Positions 8,017-15,709 of a stretch of DNA of 44,266 nucleotides are shown piece by piece. How positions within the stretch are numbered: the first letter of the stretch is position 1; every line of letters starts with the position of its first letter. The translations under genes and the position numbers were made by a program. Where the stretch lies: assembly GCA_009692265.1 (NCBI GenBank), contig SHZM01000027.1, forward strand, positions 1 through 44,266, written 5' to 3'. The stretch is from Gammaproteobacteria bacterium (GTDB lineage Bacteria; Pseudomonadota; Gammaproteobacteria; Ga0077536). The notes under the pieces are model-generated. The model saw only the letters and a program-made list of their open reading frames with translations, did no database searches and had not been told where the DNA came from.

Positions 8017-8820
8017 GCTTACCAACTGGTTAAACCTCGCCGCGTGCTCGATCTGAGTCCAATGCCCACAGCGTCCGAAGACATGTAGTTCCGCGTTCGG
8101 GATCAATTCGAACAAGCGCAAGGTACTCGACAATGGGAGGACCCGATCTTCGCGACCGTGAATTAACAAGGTTGGCGCCTGCAACTCGCGCAGCACAACG
8201 TCCGGTGTCGCCAACGCGTCAATCCACCGTTGGCGCGGAGCCGGGAACATCTGGCTGAATGATTCCTGAAAGCCGGGGCGGATACTGGCCTCGTAGCGCA
8301 GTCGCGCGAGCTCATCGGTGACGAGCGAGCGGTCGAAGGCGAAAATATCGAGCAGCTTGCGCATGTTTTCGAGCGACGGGGTGTAGCCCCACGCGGCGTC
8401 AAGCCCCGGGGTCAGTTCAAAGTGAGTGCCGGCGCTCCCCATCAGCACCAGACTCGCGACCCGCTCCGGCGCGCGAGTCGCGAGCGCCAAGGACAGCGCG
8501 CCACCGAAAGAATTGCCGACGAGATGCACTCGGTCAAGCTTCAGTGCATCGAGAAATCCCAGCGCATGCGCGACCCAATTCTCCAACGAATACACTGCGT
8601 TCGCGGGACGCTCGGTAAAGCCAAAACCGGCCATGTCCGGGGCGACGACGCGAAATTTCCGGGCCAACGCCGGCATCGTTAGACGCCAGTTGGCAAAGGC
8701 GCTGACCCCGGCTCCGGAGCCGTGAATCAGCATTACCGGCGCACCGTGGCCTACATCGTGATAATTTGTTTTCAGACCGTGCGCGAGAATTGTTTGCGAA
8801 ATTTCTGGATTGGCGCTCAT
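7996..8820 (-). CDS. dmpD: 2-hydroxymuconic semialdehyde hydrolase
   Basis: Alpha/beta-hydrolase, 274 residues, that cleaves the carbon-carbon bond of meta ring-fission products such as 2-hydroxymuconic semialdehyde, giving 2-hydroxypenta-2,4-dienoate plus formate. The catalytic triad is visible: S104 in GNSFGG, D225 (GREDRVLP) and H253 (CGHW). The N-terminal LIHGSGAGVSAFANW oxyanion segment matches the DmpD/XylF/TodF group. The final four residues and the stop are encoded by the repeat at 7970-8016, so the natural C-terminus may have been altered. It is separated from the other lower-pathway genes (16957-22002) and groups with a DsbA-like gene between two repeat clusters. Confidence 0.9.
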   Translation of the reverse strand: MSANPEISQTILAHGLKTNYHDVGHGAPVMLIHGSGAGVSAFANWRLTMPALARKFRVVAPDMAGFGFTERPANAVYSLENWVAHALGFLDALKLDRVHLVGNSFGGALSLALATRAPERVASLVLMGSAGTHFELTPGLDAAWGYTPSLENMRKLLDIFAFDRSLVTDELARLRYEASIRPGFQESFSQMFPAPRQRWIDALATPDVVLRELQAPTLLIHGREDRVLPLSSTLRLFELIPNAELHVFGRCGHWTQIEHAARFNQLVSDFMGSE

Positions 8821-8853
8821 AGAATCTACTGCTCGCTATTTAATAATTGCGGC

Positions 8854-9438
8854 CTAGCGTCGCGCGAGGCGCAACTCGTTCAAGTGTTCGAGGACAAAAT
8901 CGATGCGGTCGTTGCCCCAGAAAATTTGATCATCGATCACAAAGCTCGGTACCCCGATCACGCCTTTGTCCTGCGCTTCTTGCCAGTGCGCGACCAGTCG
9001 TTGCTGGTTTACCTCGGCGTTCACATAGTCCTCGTATTCCGCGACATTGAGGCCGACTGCTTGCGCAACGGCGTTCCGCACCCCTGACAACCCGATGTCA
9101 TTGCCGGTGGCCCACTCGGTGCGCATCATTTCAACGACGTAAGGGCGCAAGACGCCGCGTTCTTCGGCCAGCAACGAACCGACTCCCGCCAACGTCGCGT
9201 CAGTGGTAATCGGTGGCGGCACACACGGAATGCCGAGGCGTCGGCAGTGGCGTGCCAGATCCTGTCGCGCAATCGGGATTTTCACTTTCGCGCGATCCGG
9301 CGGTGAACGCCCATCCCAGCCCCCAAAGGGCCGCCACAATAGGTGAGTGTGAAAGTCGTCCACGATGGACCACAGTGTTTTCGAAGCGAGATAGCAATAC
9401 GGGCTGCGGAAGTGGAAATAAAGCGCTACTGATTTCAT
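8854..9438 (-). CDS. DsbA-family protein, 2-hydroxychromene-2-carboxylate isomerase-like
   Basis: Thioredoxin-fold protein of 194 residues related to HCCA isomerase and kappa-class glutathione transferase. It has an N-terminal FRSPYCYLAS motif and the GVPSFVIDDQIFWGNDR segment with the cis-proline characteristic of the family. In naphthalene pathways the family performs a glutathione-dependent isomerisation; in a phenol cluster the substrate is unknown, perhaps an isomerisation or glutathione-linked step on a ring-fission or epoxide intermediate. The only reasonable ATG (codons ATG AAA TCA) lies within a copy of the ACTCTGACCCCATGAAATCA repeat and has no Shine-Dalgarno. It is followed 33 bases later by dmpD. 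Confidence 0.8.
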   Translation of the reverse strand: MKSVALYFHFRSPYCYLASKTLWSIVDDFHTHLLWRPFGGWDGRSPPDRAKVKIPIARQDLARHCRRLGIPCVPPPITTDATLAGVGSLLAEERGVLRPYVVEMMRTEWATGNDIGLSGVRNAVAQAVGLNVAEYEDYVNAEVNQQRLVAHWQEAQDKGVIGVPSFVIDDQIFWGNDRIDFVLEHLNELRLARR

Positions 9439-9470
9439 GGGGTCAGAGTCCTGATTTCAGGGGGTCAGTG
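9431..9470. repeat. Two direct copies of the GGGGTCAG repeat
   Basis: GATTTCATGGGGTCAGAGTC (9431-9450) and a variant TGATTTCAGGGGGTCAGTG (9452-9470). The first copy contains the start codon of the DsbA-like gene; the second contains the stop codon and last codons (CTG ACC CCC TGA) of the SnoaL-like gene. With 7911-8016 it brackets the dmpD plus DsbA-like pair. Confidence 0.85.
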
Positions 9471-9897
9471 GATACCCGAACGCGGCATACGGGTACTCGG
9501 CGATCTCATGCACCGCCACCCCGCGTTGAGCTGGGCACGCGTAATAAGCACGAATCTCGATTATTAATCCATTCTCATCGAATCGATACCATTCGTCGCC
9601 CCGCAAAACCGCTTGGATTTTTGGTTTGAAATGCGTCCACTCGATCACTGCCTGACGTGTTGCCTCGTCGCCAATAAAACTATCGACAGTCCAGGACGAA
9701 CCCCATTCGCCCACACACCGACACCAGCAGTCGGCAATGGCTTCACTTCCGCGTAATGCCCCAAACGGACTACCACTTGGAAAGTAATGCACGGCATCAG
9801 GCGTGAAATAGCGCATCAGTCGCGGTTTATCGGCGGCGCTGCACGCACCGAAATAGGTCCGAATCGTTGCGAGCATTTGCTCCTTACCGAGACTCAT
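9457..9897 (-). CDS. SnoaL/NTF2-like protein of unknown function
   Basis: A 146-residue NTF2-fold protein of the SnoaL-like group (N-terminal helix pair, then YFTPDAVHYFPSGSPFG and a C-terminal sheet with EWYRFDENGLIIEIRAYY). Such proteins are often isomerases, hydratases or small-molecule-binding partners in aromatic or polyketide clusters; no specific reaction can be assigned. The last residues and the stop are contributed by the repeat at 9452-9470. It sits between the second catechol dioxygenase and the DsbA-like gene, so a role on a ring-fission intermediate is plausible but inferred. The start is uncertain; only a weak purine-rich stretch precedes the ATG. Confidence 0.75.
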   Translation of the reverse strand: MSLGKEQMLATIRTYFGACSAADKPRLMRYFTPDAVHYFPSGSPFGALRGSEAIADCWCRCVGEWGSSWTVDSFIGDEATRQAVIEWTHFKPKIQAVLRGDEWYRFDENGLIIEIRAYYACPAQRGVAVHEIAEYPYAAFGYPLTP

Positions 9898-9957
9898 CCG
9901 CCCATACGCCTGGTGGGTGTCCGCATGTTCTCTAACAGCCAGCCGAGGTTTACTCGA

Positions 9958-10887
9958 TCATGTCACGACGTTGAAAAAGCTCGGTCGCGGTTGGTTATCA
10001 ATCGCAAAAGCCGCGTGCCCAAGTTGGGTGGTATCCCAGGTCAGGTGAGGGTGGTCTGGATAATGGATATACCCGCCTGAAAACACTTCGTTGCGATTGC
10101 CCGACGGATCATAGAAATAAATCGTCGCCCCGCGCGTGATGCCGTGGCGAGTTGGACCCACATCAACCGAAATATTGTGTTTCCCCATGATATCGCCGGC
10201 ATGGTAGACATCGGCCACCGAGTCTACGTAGAACGACATGTGATGGAATTTTCCGGGAGCTTCGTTTAACGCGAACGCAATATCGTGCGGCTTGTTCGAG
10301 CAACATAGAAAGACGCTGAGCTGCATGCCGCTGTCGTTGTCGATCAATTCCTCGCCTAGATCGAAATTCAGTACGTCGATAAAAAACTTTGCTGTCTCGG
10401 TAATCTTCGGGCCCGCGAGCAAGACGTGATCGAGTCGCGTGACACGCATGCCGCGAATGACACCTTCGTCCGGCAGCACCCCGGGATTGCGGGTTGGCAG
10501 GCCATTGCCGATCCGCTCCTTCTCCGCGTAGAGCTGCATCGTATGCCCACTCGGCAGTTCAAACTGAATACGCCGGCCACTCCGTGGGTAAGCGCCAGCC
10601 GCGAGGCGTGTCACCGTGAATCCATACGCGCCAATTTTTTCTTCGAGCTCGCGCAAGGTCGGTTCGTCGTGGACTTTATATGCGACGTAATCCAGCCCCG
10701 CCTTGTCAGCTTCGCGGATCACCACACTGTGATGGTCGTGCTCATCCCACGCTTTGTAGTAGACCCGATCCTTCTCGCGCAGAGTTTCGTGCAAACCGAT
10801 GTACTGACCGTAGTGCCTGGTCGCCGCCTCAAGATCGAGCACTCGTACCGCCACTTCACCTATCCGTAATACGCCTCGAATCGCCAT
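9958..10887 (-). CDS. Catechol 2,3-dioxygenase (copy 2)
   Basis: Second extradiol dioxygenase of the XylE class, 309 residues. The iron ligands are H154, H216 and E267, with conserved H201, H248 and Y257. AGGAG lies seven bases before the ATG. It differs substantially from copy 1 in the N-terminal half and in the substrate-lining segments, so it is not a recent duplicate; it probably covers a different range of substituted catechols. It sits in the upstream part of the operon with the HAD, MetE-like and PpsAB genes, far from its classical place after dmpQ. Confidence 0.94.
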   Translation of the reverse strand: MAIRGVLRIGEVAVRVLDLEAATRHYGQYIGLHETLREKDRVYYKAWDEHDHHSVVIREADKAGLDYVAYKVHDEPTLRELEEKIGAYGFTVTRLAAGAYPRSGRRIQFELPSGHTMQLYAEKERIGNGLPTRNPGVLPDEGVIRGMRVTRLDHVLLAGPKITETAKFFIDVLNFDLGEELIDNDSGMQLSVFLCCSNKPHDIAFALNEAPGKFHHMSFYVDSVADVYHAGDIMGKHNISVDVGPTRHGITRGATIYFYDPSGNRNEVFSGGYIHYPDHPHLTWDTTQLGHAAFAIDNQPRPSFFNVVT

Positions 10888-10944
10888 GGCTGTCTCCTTG
10901 GATTAAATCATTGTGTTCGCAGTGGCTTTCCCCGCCGGCTCACG

Positions 10945-11601
10945 TCAGGCCGCAGGGCTCAGCGCGTTTCGCTCGATGTCGGCCCACGCCTGCGCGGGTC
11001 GCCCAACGTCAAACCGCAGAGAAACCATCCCGACCCGCTCACCACCGGCCACGTTGTGTGGCTGATCGTCGACGAACAGAGTCTGTGCGGCAGTACACCC
11101 TAGACCCGACAGCGCTTGATGGTAGGCTTCAGGGGCCGGTTTCATTACACCATACGACACGTCGGTAAACGAATCAATTTCACGGAAAAAGCTGATTTTT
11201 TCCTGCCACTCAGCACCGACGAACGCCGCCAAATCGTTAGTCAGGATCCCTACGCGCAGTCCGGCGGCACGGACTTTTCGAATGCTTGCCACCGCCTCGG
11301 GGCGGATCACGGCGTCCTCGGCCCGATCCACGCACCACCGCATGTAATCACGGGCGGTAAACGTCCGCCCGATGAGGACGCTCAATTCTTCGGCCCGGCG
11401 ATCCCAATATGCGCGCTCCGACAACTCCCCCGCCCAAATCGCGCGCCACAGCGGATCAGTGCTGGGATCTACCGGCCCGAGCCACGTCAACGTGTGTTGG
11501 GCCAAACCCAACTCGCGCTCCACTGTGCGATGCAGCTCCATTGGTAGGCGCAAACACACGCCGCCAAAATCGAGCAGCAGGGCGCGATACTTGTAACTCA
11601 C
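10945..11601 (-). CDS. HAD-superfamily hydrolase
   Basis: A 218-residue haloacid-dehalogenase-like hydrolase. The nucleophile is D11 in LLLDFGGV; the usual second aspartate is replaced by Gly, as in the YihX/epoxide-hydrolase-N-domain-like group. Motif II is GILTND, the lysine is in YGVMKPAPEAY, and the acidic motif is LFVDDQPHNV. Phosphatase activity is the usual role, and next to phenylphosphate-synthase-like genes an aryl-phosphate substrate is an attractive guess, but this is inference. The start is GTG, eight bases after the MetE-like stop, with overlapping spacing that supports translational coupling. No signal peptide. Confidence 0.8.
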   Translation of the reverse strand: MSYKYRALLLDFGGVCLRLPMELHRTVERELGLAQHTLTWLGPVDPSTDPLWRAIWAGELSERAYWDRRAEELSVLIGRTFTARDYMRWCVDRAEDAVIRPEAVASIRKVRAAGLRVGILTNDLAAFVGAEWQEKISFFREIDSFTDVSYGVMKPAPEAYHQALSGLGCTAAQTLFVDDQPHNVAGGERVGMVSLRFDVGRPAQAWADIERNALSPAA

Positions 11602-11608
11602 GAAAACG

Positions 11609-12763
11609 TTATTTCCACAGCCGCTTGGTTGCGAGCGCCGCGCCCTCGCTCAACGCCGCGAGCTTGGCCAAGGCGACCGTCGGATGTACTTCCGGCGCAA
11701 ACGATGCACGCGACGAAAAACCGCAGTCAGCCCCCGCGATCACATTTTCGCGCCCTACCAGCTTGGCGTAATTGACCGCGTAGTCCGCGATCATCTCAGG
11801 ATGTTCGACATAGTTTGTCGCGTGCCCCAGCAAGCCCGGAATCAGAATTTTGCCGGGGGCCAACTTAACCGTCTCCCACAGATGCCATTCGTGATAGTGA
11901 CGCGGATTCGCGACCTCGAATGAATAGGCACCGGCGTTGATCGAAAGCATGAAATCGACCACCTCGCTCATGGGTATGTCGTTCAAGCGCGGCCCGTGAT
12001 TGAGACCGTAGCAGGTGTGCAACCGGATTTTTTCTTCGGGTATTCCGCGCAGCGCATGATTCAGGACTTCCACATGTTGTGCCGCGTCGCGGCGTCTCGC
12101 GGCGTGCTCCAGGGTCGGATCACTCAACATCTCAATCAACCAGGGATCGTCCACTTGCAAGATAAATCCCGCGTTGACGATGCCGAGATATTCCTCCCGC
12201 ATCGCCTCCCCGACCGCGACGTAGTAATCCTGATCGCTCGGATAGAACTCGTTACGACCGAAGCCACGGGGACTGATCGATGGCAAAAATGCTTCGACCA
12301 CTGACTGCTCCTGCAGCGCATCGCGGAGGTTGGCAATATCTGTCTCAAGTGCCGACTGCCCTTCGTAGCGGATCTCGCCACGACAGACCAGAACGCGTAA
12401 CGGTGAGACAGCGGCGGAGTACTTATTGAAATAGCCGTGGTAGTAATCCGGAAAATCCGCGACTTCCTTTTTCCACGACTCCGGCATGATCGGTTCGTCG
12501 TTCGCGGCTTCAAACCCGGTTAGGCGATCCTTGACGTAGTTCAGAAACGCGACTTTGCCCTGTTCACCGTCCGTGACGATATCGATCCCCGCTTTAACTT
12601 GTTCGCGCACGCACTCGGCGACCGCGTCGCGTACTTGTTGTTCAAAGTGAGCATGATCGTACGGTCGGCCGGCTTCTTTCTCGCGCATGGTCTCCAGCAG
12701 CGCATGTGGGCGCGCGAGACTGCCCACATGGGTCGTAAGCATACGGTCACTGCTTCGTTGCAT
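11609..12763 (-). CDS. MetE-like zinc-dependent thiol methyl/alkyltransferase
   Basis: A 384-residue protein of the cobalamin-independent methionine synthase C-terminal family (TTHVGSLARP start, TIM barrel). The zinc site is complete: H249 and C251 (LHTCYG), E283 and C347 (AGADCGFSS). The length fits stand-alone members, which include methionine-synthase-like proteins of unknown substrate and epoxyalkane:coenzyme M transferase; full MetE is about twice as long. The ATG is preceded by GAGG at good spacing; a TTG two codons earlier is less likely. It is encoded directly after ppsB and before the HAD gene, so it is likely catabolic rather than methionine-biosynthetic. Its substrate cannot be assigned from sequence. 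Confidence 0.8.
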   Translation of the reverse strand: MQRSSDRMLTTHVGSLARPHALLETMREKEAGRPYDHAHFEQQVRDAVAECVREQVKAGIDIVTDGEQGKVAFLNYVKDRLTGFEAANDEPIMPESWKKEVADFPDYYHGYFNKYSAAVSPLRVLVCRGEIRYEGQSALETDIANLRDALQEQSVVEAFLPSISPRGFGRNEFYPSDQDYYVAVGEAMREEYLGIVNAGFILQVDDPWLIEMLSDPTLEHAARRRDAAQHVEVLNHALRGIPEEKIRLHTCYGLNHGPRLNDIPMSEVVDFMLSINAGAYSFEVANPRHYHEWHLWETVKLAPGKILIPGLLGHATNYVEHPEMIADYAVNYAKLVGRENVIAGADCGFSSRASFAPEVHPTVALAKLAALSEGAALATKRLWK

Positions 12764-12772
12764 CCTCAATCC

Positions 12773-13825
12773 TCATTTCTTGTTAAACACGTATTTATTG
12801 GCCGCGCTCAGGACATCCCATTGGGGAGTGGCTTTCGCTGTGGTGACCTGGACGGTCTCGGGACGCGCCTGAACGATGGTGATCGGCTCACCTGCTCGCC
12901 GCTGTTGGTCCAATACCCATTCGACATCCACGGGATAATCGTAGTGATCCTCGATCTGTTTGACGGCAGTCACGATCGCGGCAAGTTGTTCGTCGTCGAG
13001 ACTCGCGCGCTCACGCAGCCGAGCAGGCATCGGTGCTTCGACGACCCGACCGTGTTGATAGTCAAACGTCGACACCACGGTTTTAGAATTGATCTCGCGC
13101 CGCAGAACTCGACCATCGCTCTTGTCGATTTCGAAATGATCGGGAGTAACCAGCCCCTGCACGATGGCTTCACCCCAGCCCCAGCTACTTTCGACGACGA
13201 TTCGATCGCGCTTGCCAGTCACCGGATGAATTGAAAACGCGACGCCGGAGGCGCGGGCGTTGACGAGTTCTAGAACACCGACTGCCATGGGCGAATCGTG
13301 GTGCGATAAGCCGCGCTCCCGGCGATAGCCAAGCGCACGCGGCGTAAACAGACTCGCCCAGCATCTGCGCACGCCGTCGATAACTTGCGCGGCACCAGTC
13401 AAGCCTAAATAGGTTTCGAACTGCCCCGCGAAACTCGCGTCGCTGGCATCCTCCCCAGTCGCCGAGGACCGCACGGCGACCGGCAGGGCCAGCGCGGTGC
13501 GCCGATCGCAGAGTTCCTCGTAAGCCTCGGTGATCGCGGTTGCGAGGGTTGAATCGAGCGAATGCAGATCAAACAGGTGTTGAATGTGATTCGCATGTTC
13601 GGTCAATACCGCGATATCGTGTGGATCCTTGATCCGCGCAATTTCGGCGTCCAATGCCTGTGCCAGTCCTGTTCCAGCGAGGTGCGTCTTGAACGCGTGG
13701 GTCGTCACCACGAAACCCGTGGGAACCGTCAACCCCGCGCGTGCGAGTTCCGCCAGGCGGGTAATCTTCGAACCCGCAAGCGGCAGCGAATCATCTGTTA
13801 AGGATTCCAGCCAGCATACGGTCAT
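12773..13825 (-). CDS. ppsB: PEP-synthase N-domain protein, phenylphosphate synthase subunit B-like
   Basis: A 350-residue stand-alone PEP/pyruvate-dikinase ATP-binding domain (ATP-grasp): the GSKITRLAEL...GLTVPTGFVVT start, VRSSATGEDASDASFAGQ nucleotide segment, SGVAFSIHPVTG, and the C-terminal DVEWVLD...ITIVQARPET metal-binding strand. In Thauera, PpsB catalyses ATP-dependent phosphorylation of the swivelling-histidine subunit PpsA, which then phosphorylates phenol; the CreHI pair of Corynebacterium does the same for 4-cresol. It overlaps ppsA by four bases (ATGA), so the two are translationally coupled. The lack of a fused His domain rules out ordinary PEP synthase. The substrate being phenol is inferred from context. 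Confidence 0.82.
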   Translation of the reverse strand: MTVCWLESLTDDSLPLAGSKITRLAELARAGLTVPTGFVVTTHAFKTHLAGTGLAQALDAEIARIKDPHDIAVLTEHANHIQHLFDLHSLDSTLATAITEAYEELCDRRTALALPVAVRSSATGEDASDASFAGQFETYLGLTGAAQVIDGVRRCWASLFTPRALGYRRERGLSHHDSPMAVGVLELVNARASGVAFSIHPVTGKRDRIVVESSWGWGEAIVQGLVTPDHFEIDKSDGRVLRREINSKTVVSTFDYQHGRVVEAPMPARLRERASLDDEQLAAIVTAVKQIEDHYDYPVDVEWVLDQQRRAGEPITIVQARPETVQVTTAKATPQWDVLSAANKYVFNKK

Positions 13826-15546
13826 TCGCGGATCACCCGCACGATGCCTTTACCACCGTCGACTTCCACGGTGTCGCCAGTTTTGATCATCATCGTCGCG
13901 GTGCCGACCCCGACCACGCATGGGATGCGGTATTCGCGCGACACGATCGAGGCATGCGCCAAGGTGCCGCCGCCGTCACACACACAGGCGGCGATTTTGC
14001 CGAAGCACGGCGTCCAGTTTGGCGAAGTCGACTCGCACACGAGAATTTCACCGGGCTCGATCCGATGCAGTTCGTCGGCCGTGAACAACACCCGCGCGCG
14101 ACCGCGAACGAGGCCGGACGACGCCGCGACCCCCACGAGGATATCCACCTGCTTGCCCGCGTTCCGGATCCCCTCGAAGAAGTGATGATGCAGCCCGAAA
14201 ATCTCGATCAACACCGGATCATTGACATGCTCCGGAATCGTGCCAAGCACCTTCGGCATTTGGGGACGGCGTTGATACCAGTAGTCGTAGTAGTCGCGTC
14301 GGTCTTTGATAATTCCGCGCAAGGATCCCCAGGTCCGCGTGCCGTTACAGAGACCGCGAAGCTCTGGCCAGAACAGAAAGCAGGTGTCGTCATTGCGCTC
14401 GGCACCGGCCGCCTCGCCAATCGCCAACGCCGCGCGGCGCAACGGCAAGGTGGAGCGGAGATCGATCAGAAAATTATGCTCGTCGTTCCACCACGCAAAA
14501 TTCGCATGCCGCACAGACTCCAGGCCGGCGTTAAAGGCTTCCACTTCGGCCCGTGAGAGTTGCGAACGCGCCTGCTCCACCGCGGCTTCCCGTTCGTCGA
14601 TCGCGCCGGCACGGGCGTGGTCAAAATCAAAATCGTGCGGCTTTTGCAGAAAGGTGCGGATGGTGCCGAGCGGCGGAATTGGATCTTCCAACCACGACGG
14701 CAGGTAGACATCGCAGGCACCTTCGGTGCGATAGCCGTAGACGCCCAGGAACTCATCGAACTTACCGAGCCAGGTCTGCGCTGGACCGCCTGCACGCTTG
14801 AGCGCCGCGAGAATATTTTCCGGCTCGTTGGCGGCGAAGATGTCGGTGATCCCCAGGCGACGGGCTTCTGCCGTGACCTTCCACAGCTCGCGATCGGTCT
14901 CCAGAATTTTGTTGTCGTAACCCTGACAATACTTGCCAATCTCGGCCGGATCGATCCCAAGCTCCTGGCACAGCCCACGGAAACCGATGTAATTCACCAA
15001 CAGGGGATACATTAATTCGAAATGTATTTCGAAGCTTCGCTTGAAGAAACGACGTGCTTCAAACAGCGGCTGCCACAGCTCGCGCAACGGGCGACTGGCT
15101 ATATTGAGGTTCTCAAAATGATGCAGCGCCGAGGTCAGTTCCTCCACGCGTTCAGCCCAGATTTCCGGAAAGCGTTGCAGGATCGGCGGCAGATTGCGCG
15201 CCATCCGCGCGCCGCGCTGGGCTACTTCGTACTCGGAGCGGACGTCGATCCCGTTGCCATAAATATGGGTTCCCGCAATCCGGCACGCGACGCCATAGCC
15301 GGGTGGCAAGGGCAAGGTCTCGGCGGCAAGTTGGGAACCCCAGGTGTACCCGTCTTCACACCAGATCAACCCCAATGGGGTCATCCCACGCGGCCAATGA
15401 AAGTCCAGAAACCAGAAGCGCGATTCATCCTCTCTGTTAAAAGTCCGAAACGGTTCAATCGACCAGGCGGCGTGTTCGAATCCGGGTTTGAACCCCGGGT
15501 ACCATTCATCGGTGACAAATTCGTCGAGTGCGACCAATTCGGACAT
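13822..15546 (-). CDS. ppsA: PEP-utilising swivelling-domain protein, phenylphosphate synthase subunit A-like
   Basis: A 574-residue protein from the ATG at 15546, chosen for GGAG eight bases upstream; an in-frame upstream start would add 24 unlikely residues. The C-terminus carries the mobile phosphohistidine domain with GGGTLAHASIVSREY, catalytic H531, followed by IPCVVG. The large N-terminal region has no standard PEP-synthase PEP-binding barrel, and fits the layout of Thauera PpsA, where the equivalent histidine carries the phosphoryl group transferred to phenol. It is the first gene of the minus-strand phenol module, divergent from the CBS-domain gene. No phenylphosphate carboxylase genes are visible in the window. 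Confidence 0.82.
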   Translation of the reverse strand: MSELVALDEFVTDEWYPGFKPGFEHAAWSIEPFRTFNREDESRFWFLDFHWPRGMTPLGLIWCEDGYTWGSQLAAETLPLPPGYGVACRIAGTHIYGNGIDVRSEYEVAQRGARMARNLPPILQRFPEIWAERVEELTSALHHFENLNIASRPLRELWQPLFEARRFFKRSFEIHFELMYPLLVNYIGFRGLCQELGIDPAEIGKYCQGYDNKILETDRELWKVTAEARRLGITDIFAANEPENILAALKRAGGPAQTWLGKFDEFLGVYGYRTEGACDVYLPSWLEDPIPPLGTIRTFLQKPHDFDFDHARAGAIDEREAAVEQARSQLSRAEVEAFNAGLESVRHANFAWWNDEHNFLIDLRSTLPLRRAALAIGEAAGAERNDDTCFLFWPELRGLCNGTRTWGSLRGIIKDRRDYYDYWYQRRPQMPKVLGTIPEHVNDPVLIEIFGLHHHFFEGIRNAGKQVDILVGVAASSGLVRGRARVLFTADELHRIEPGEILVCESTSPNWTPCFGKIAACVCDGGGTLAHASIVSREYRIPCVVGVGTATMMIKTGDTVEVDGGKGIVRVIRE

Positions 15547-15709
15547 GTACAGGCTCCAAAGGGGATGATTCGGCGAACGGGACGATAGCCGGAGTAAGCG
15601 ACATCGACAAGCCGGCAATGCAGTACGACGAATTACCGCGCCGCAAGGTGGCTATTCGGCGCGCGGCGGCATACCTTTAATAGTGACCGATTACGCAGGA
15701 CTACGCGCC

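Noticed and set aside
12599-13234. 211-codon plus-strand frame
   Set aside because: It is antisense to the MetE-like and ppsB genes, which have clear motifs; no independent support.
12773-15546. PpsA/PpsB read as a split ordinary PEP synthase
   Set aside because: The PEP-binding barrel is absent, the two parts overlap as separate complete genes in swapped order, and the context is aromatic catabolism.
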